Shown here one piece after another: positions 63,197 to 64,000 of a stretch of 64,000 bases of DNA (position 1 is the first letter of the stretch; every line of letters begins with the position of its first letter). Made by a program: the position numbers and the translations under genes. Below the pieces are notes generated by a model, which saw only the letters and a list, made by a program, of their open reading frames with translations, did no database searches and was not told the origin of the DNA. The DNA is taken from assembly GCA_003612515.1 (NCBI GenBank), contig RAZB01000002.1:186001-250000 (forward strand). Direction: 5' to 3'. Origin of the DNA: a bacterium D16-34. GTDB lineage: Bacteria > Actinomycetota > Coriobacteriia > Coriobacteriales > Eggerthellaceae.

Positions 63197-63724
63197 TTAG
63201 AGTATTTTCTCATAGGCAATACGTTCAGGGGTTGCCTCTTCCGCATGTTCAATAAGAACAATACCACACTCTGTATAGCCAGACTTAGTTAGCAGCGAAC
63301 GCATAGGTGTGTTTCCTTCGTGAGTGTCAATACGAACACTCTCACATCCCTGCTTGCGTGCAGCCTTTTCGGCTTCAGCAAGCAAAAAGGAAGCAACCCC
63401 CTTGCCGAGACTGTCTCTCGAAACAGCAACACGATGAATGACTACATAATGCGGATCTGTCGAGTCACTAGAGGTCAACCAAGCACCTTGAATATCGTCA
63501 TAAATGCTTTCGCCGTTATAACTTGTCATAGCAGTGCCAACAACGTGACCATCATCTTCAACAACAAATGAAGCACCTTGTTCGACGTCTGATTGTATGA
63601 TTTCAAGTTTAGGATAATCGCCTTGCCATTGATCTATATTAAGCAACCCTAAAGAAAGCTTGCCATCCTTAAGTATCTCCATGATGCGATCAATGTCCTG
63701 CTCGCATGCCTGCCGGTACTTCAC
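63197..63724 (-). CDS. GNAT acetyltransferase
   Basis: A 175-residue N-acetyltransferase. Acetyl-CoA motif: V-S-R-D-S-L-G-K-G-V-A-S-F-L-L, then V-R-I-D-T-H-E-G-N-T-P-M and L-T-K-S-G-Y. This subgroup (H-E-G-N-x-P-M) is common in Firmicutes and Actinomycetota; substrates are unknown. I use GTG 63724 behind GAGGAG. A strong inverted repeat overlaps the DNA just upstream. Confidence 0.88.
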   Translation of the reverse strand: MKYRQACEQDIDRIMEILKDGKLSLGLLNIDQWQGDYPKLEIIQSDVEQGASFVVEDDGHVVGTAMTSYNGESIYDDIQGAWLTSSDSTDPHYVVIHRVAVSRDSLGKGVASFLLAEAEKAARKQGCESVRIDTHEGNTPMRSLLTKSGYTECGIVLIEHAEEATPERIAYEKIL

Positions 63725-63751
63725 AACAATCTCCTCTATATCATACAACTG

Positions 63752-63790
63752 CATTCGTCCTATATCCGAATAACGGAAATAGGACGAATG
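63752..63790. promoter_or_regulatory. 39-bp imperfect palindrome before the GNAT gene
   Basis: CATTCGTCCTATATCCG (63752-63768) and CGGAAATAGGACGAATG (63774-63790) are inverse copies with one mismatch in 17, separated by AATAA. No U-run follows on either strand. It lies 28 bp upstream of the GNAT start, and looks like an operator rather than a terminator. Confidence 0.55.
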
Positions 63791-63872
63791 AGAAAAAATC
63801 AACTGATGCTATTTTACCGCAGAGTAGATAAGTTACTTCTGAAGGTTAGGTGACAGGACGCTTAACAATATG

Positions 63873-64000
63873 TTATTCGTCCTCGTCGATACAAGCTATG
63901 GCTTCAAGCACTTCATCATATGCAGGCGCATTATTAAAAATGCGTTTAAGGAAATGTCCAGTATAACTGCTTTCTATCTTCGACACCTCTTCAGGAGTTC
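63873..64000 (-). CDS. uvrA: Excinuclease ABC subunit A, C-terminal end
   Basis: Only the last 42 codons lie in the window; the rest runs off the right edge. The visible end reads T-P-E-E-V-S, then S-Y-T-G-H-F-L-K and an acidic tail to TAA at 63873-63875. G-T-P-E-E-V followed by S-x-T-G-x-Y/F-L is the standard UvrA terminus. UvrA starts nucleotide excision repair. Only the C-terminus can be judged. Confidence 0.8.
   Translation of the reverse strand, partial: TPEEVSKIESSYTGHFLKRIFNNAPAYDEVLEAIACIDEDE

Overview
The window looks like chromosomal DNA of an anaerobic Actinomycetota of class Coriobacteriia, probably near Eggerthellales; this is inferred from content because no rRNA is present. 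The main signs are two large LuxR-type regulators with a polytopic membrane N-terminus (23401-24906 and 60118-61671), a Tat-exported fumarate-reductase-like flavoprotein, CsoR/CopA copper control, and apparently leaderless starts. Base composition is mostly modest in GC, with one clearly GC-richer island at about 7.2-10.2 kb. I saw no tRNA, rRNA, CRISPR array, intact insertion sequence or prophage.

Layout. 1-3.0 kb: a lipoprotein cut by the window edge, a Pro/Gln-rich membrane protein, a MerR regulator and a two-cluster ferredoxin, with one 17-bp dyad repeated three times. 3.1-5.8 kb: a zinc/cadmium resistance operon (SmtB-type sensor and operator, a free metal-binding domain, a P1B ATPase). 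5.9-6.9 kb: GMP synthase without its glutaminase domain. 7.2-10.2 kb: a likely acquired segment with a methyltransferase, a broken YdeI-like gene and an ABC-F ATPase behind a structured leader. 10.3-19.0 kb: small-molecule sensing and housekeeping genes (GyrI-like, alpha/beta hydrolase, LytTR/DUF3021 pair, TipA-like MerR, SDR, DUF2252, B3/B4 protein, DMT exporter). 19.2-21.3 kb: tex. 21.5-29.4 kb: a Tat flavoprotein divergent from a membrane LuxR regulator, then an amidohydrolase and a three-gene hydrolase/acyltransferase/DUF6320 unit.

29.4-32.3 kb: copA-csoR with a CsoR operator. 32.3-43.9 kb: an alarmone synthetase, an ABC exporter, an acyltransferase-3 protein, an amino-acid permease, an SOS-controlled DNA polymerase IV, a DUF3810 protein, an OFA-type MFS transporter and a protein made of three fused RidA domains. 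44.2-49.0 kb: two overlapping YhgE/Pip genes. 49.2-57.1 kb: a deformylase-like protein lacking its catalytic Glu, a DJ-1 protein, a PurF homologue lacking Cys2, BrnQ, a tyrosine phosphatase, and a divergent methyltransferase/Elp3 pair with almost no 5' UTR. 57.1-61.7 kb: an operon of a LuxR-type regulator, murB and a Na+/H+ antiporter. 61.8-64.0 kb: tatA, an anchored protein of unknown function, an acetyltransferase and the 3' end of uvrA.

The genes together suggest an anaerobe with metal homeostasis (Zn/Cd, Cu), stress control (ppGpp synthase, SOS) and exported flavin redox chemistry. The observations most worth following are the two purine enzymes lacking glutaminase function, the triple RidA with its palindromic promoter, the hydrolase/acyltransferase/DUF6320 unit, and the structured leaders at 8.4-8.7, 17.2-17.3 and 41.0-41.1 kb.
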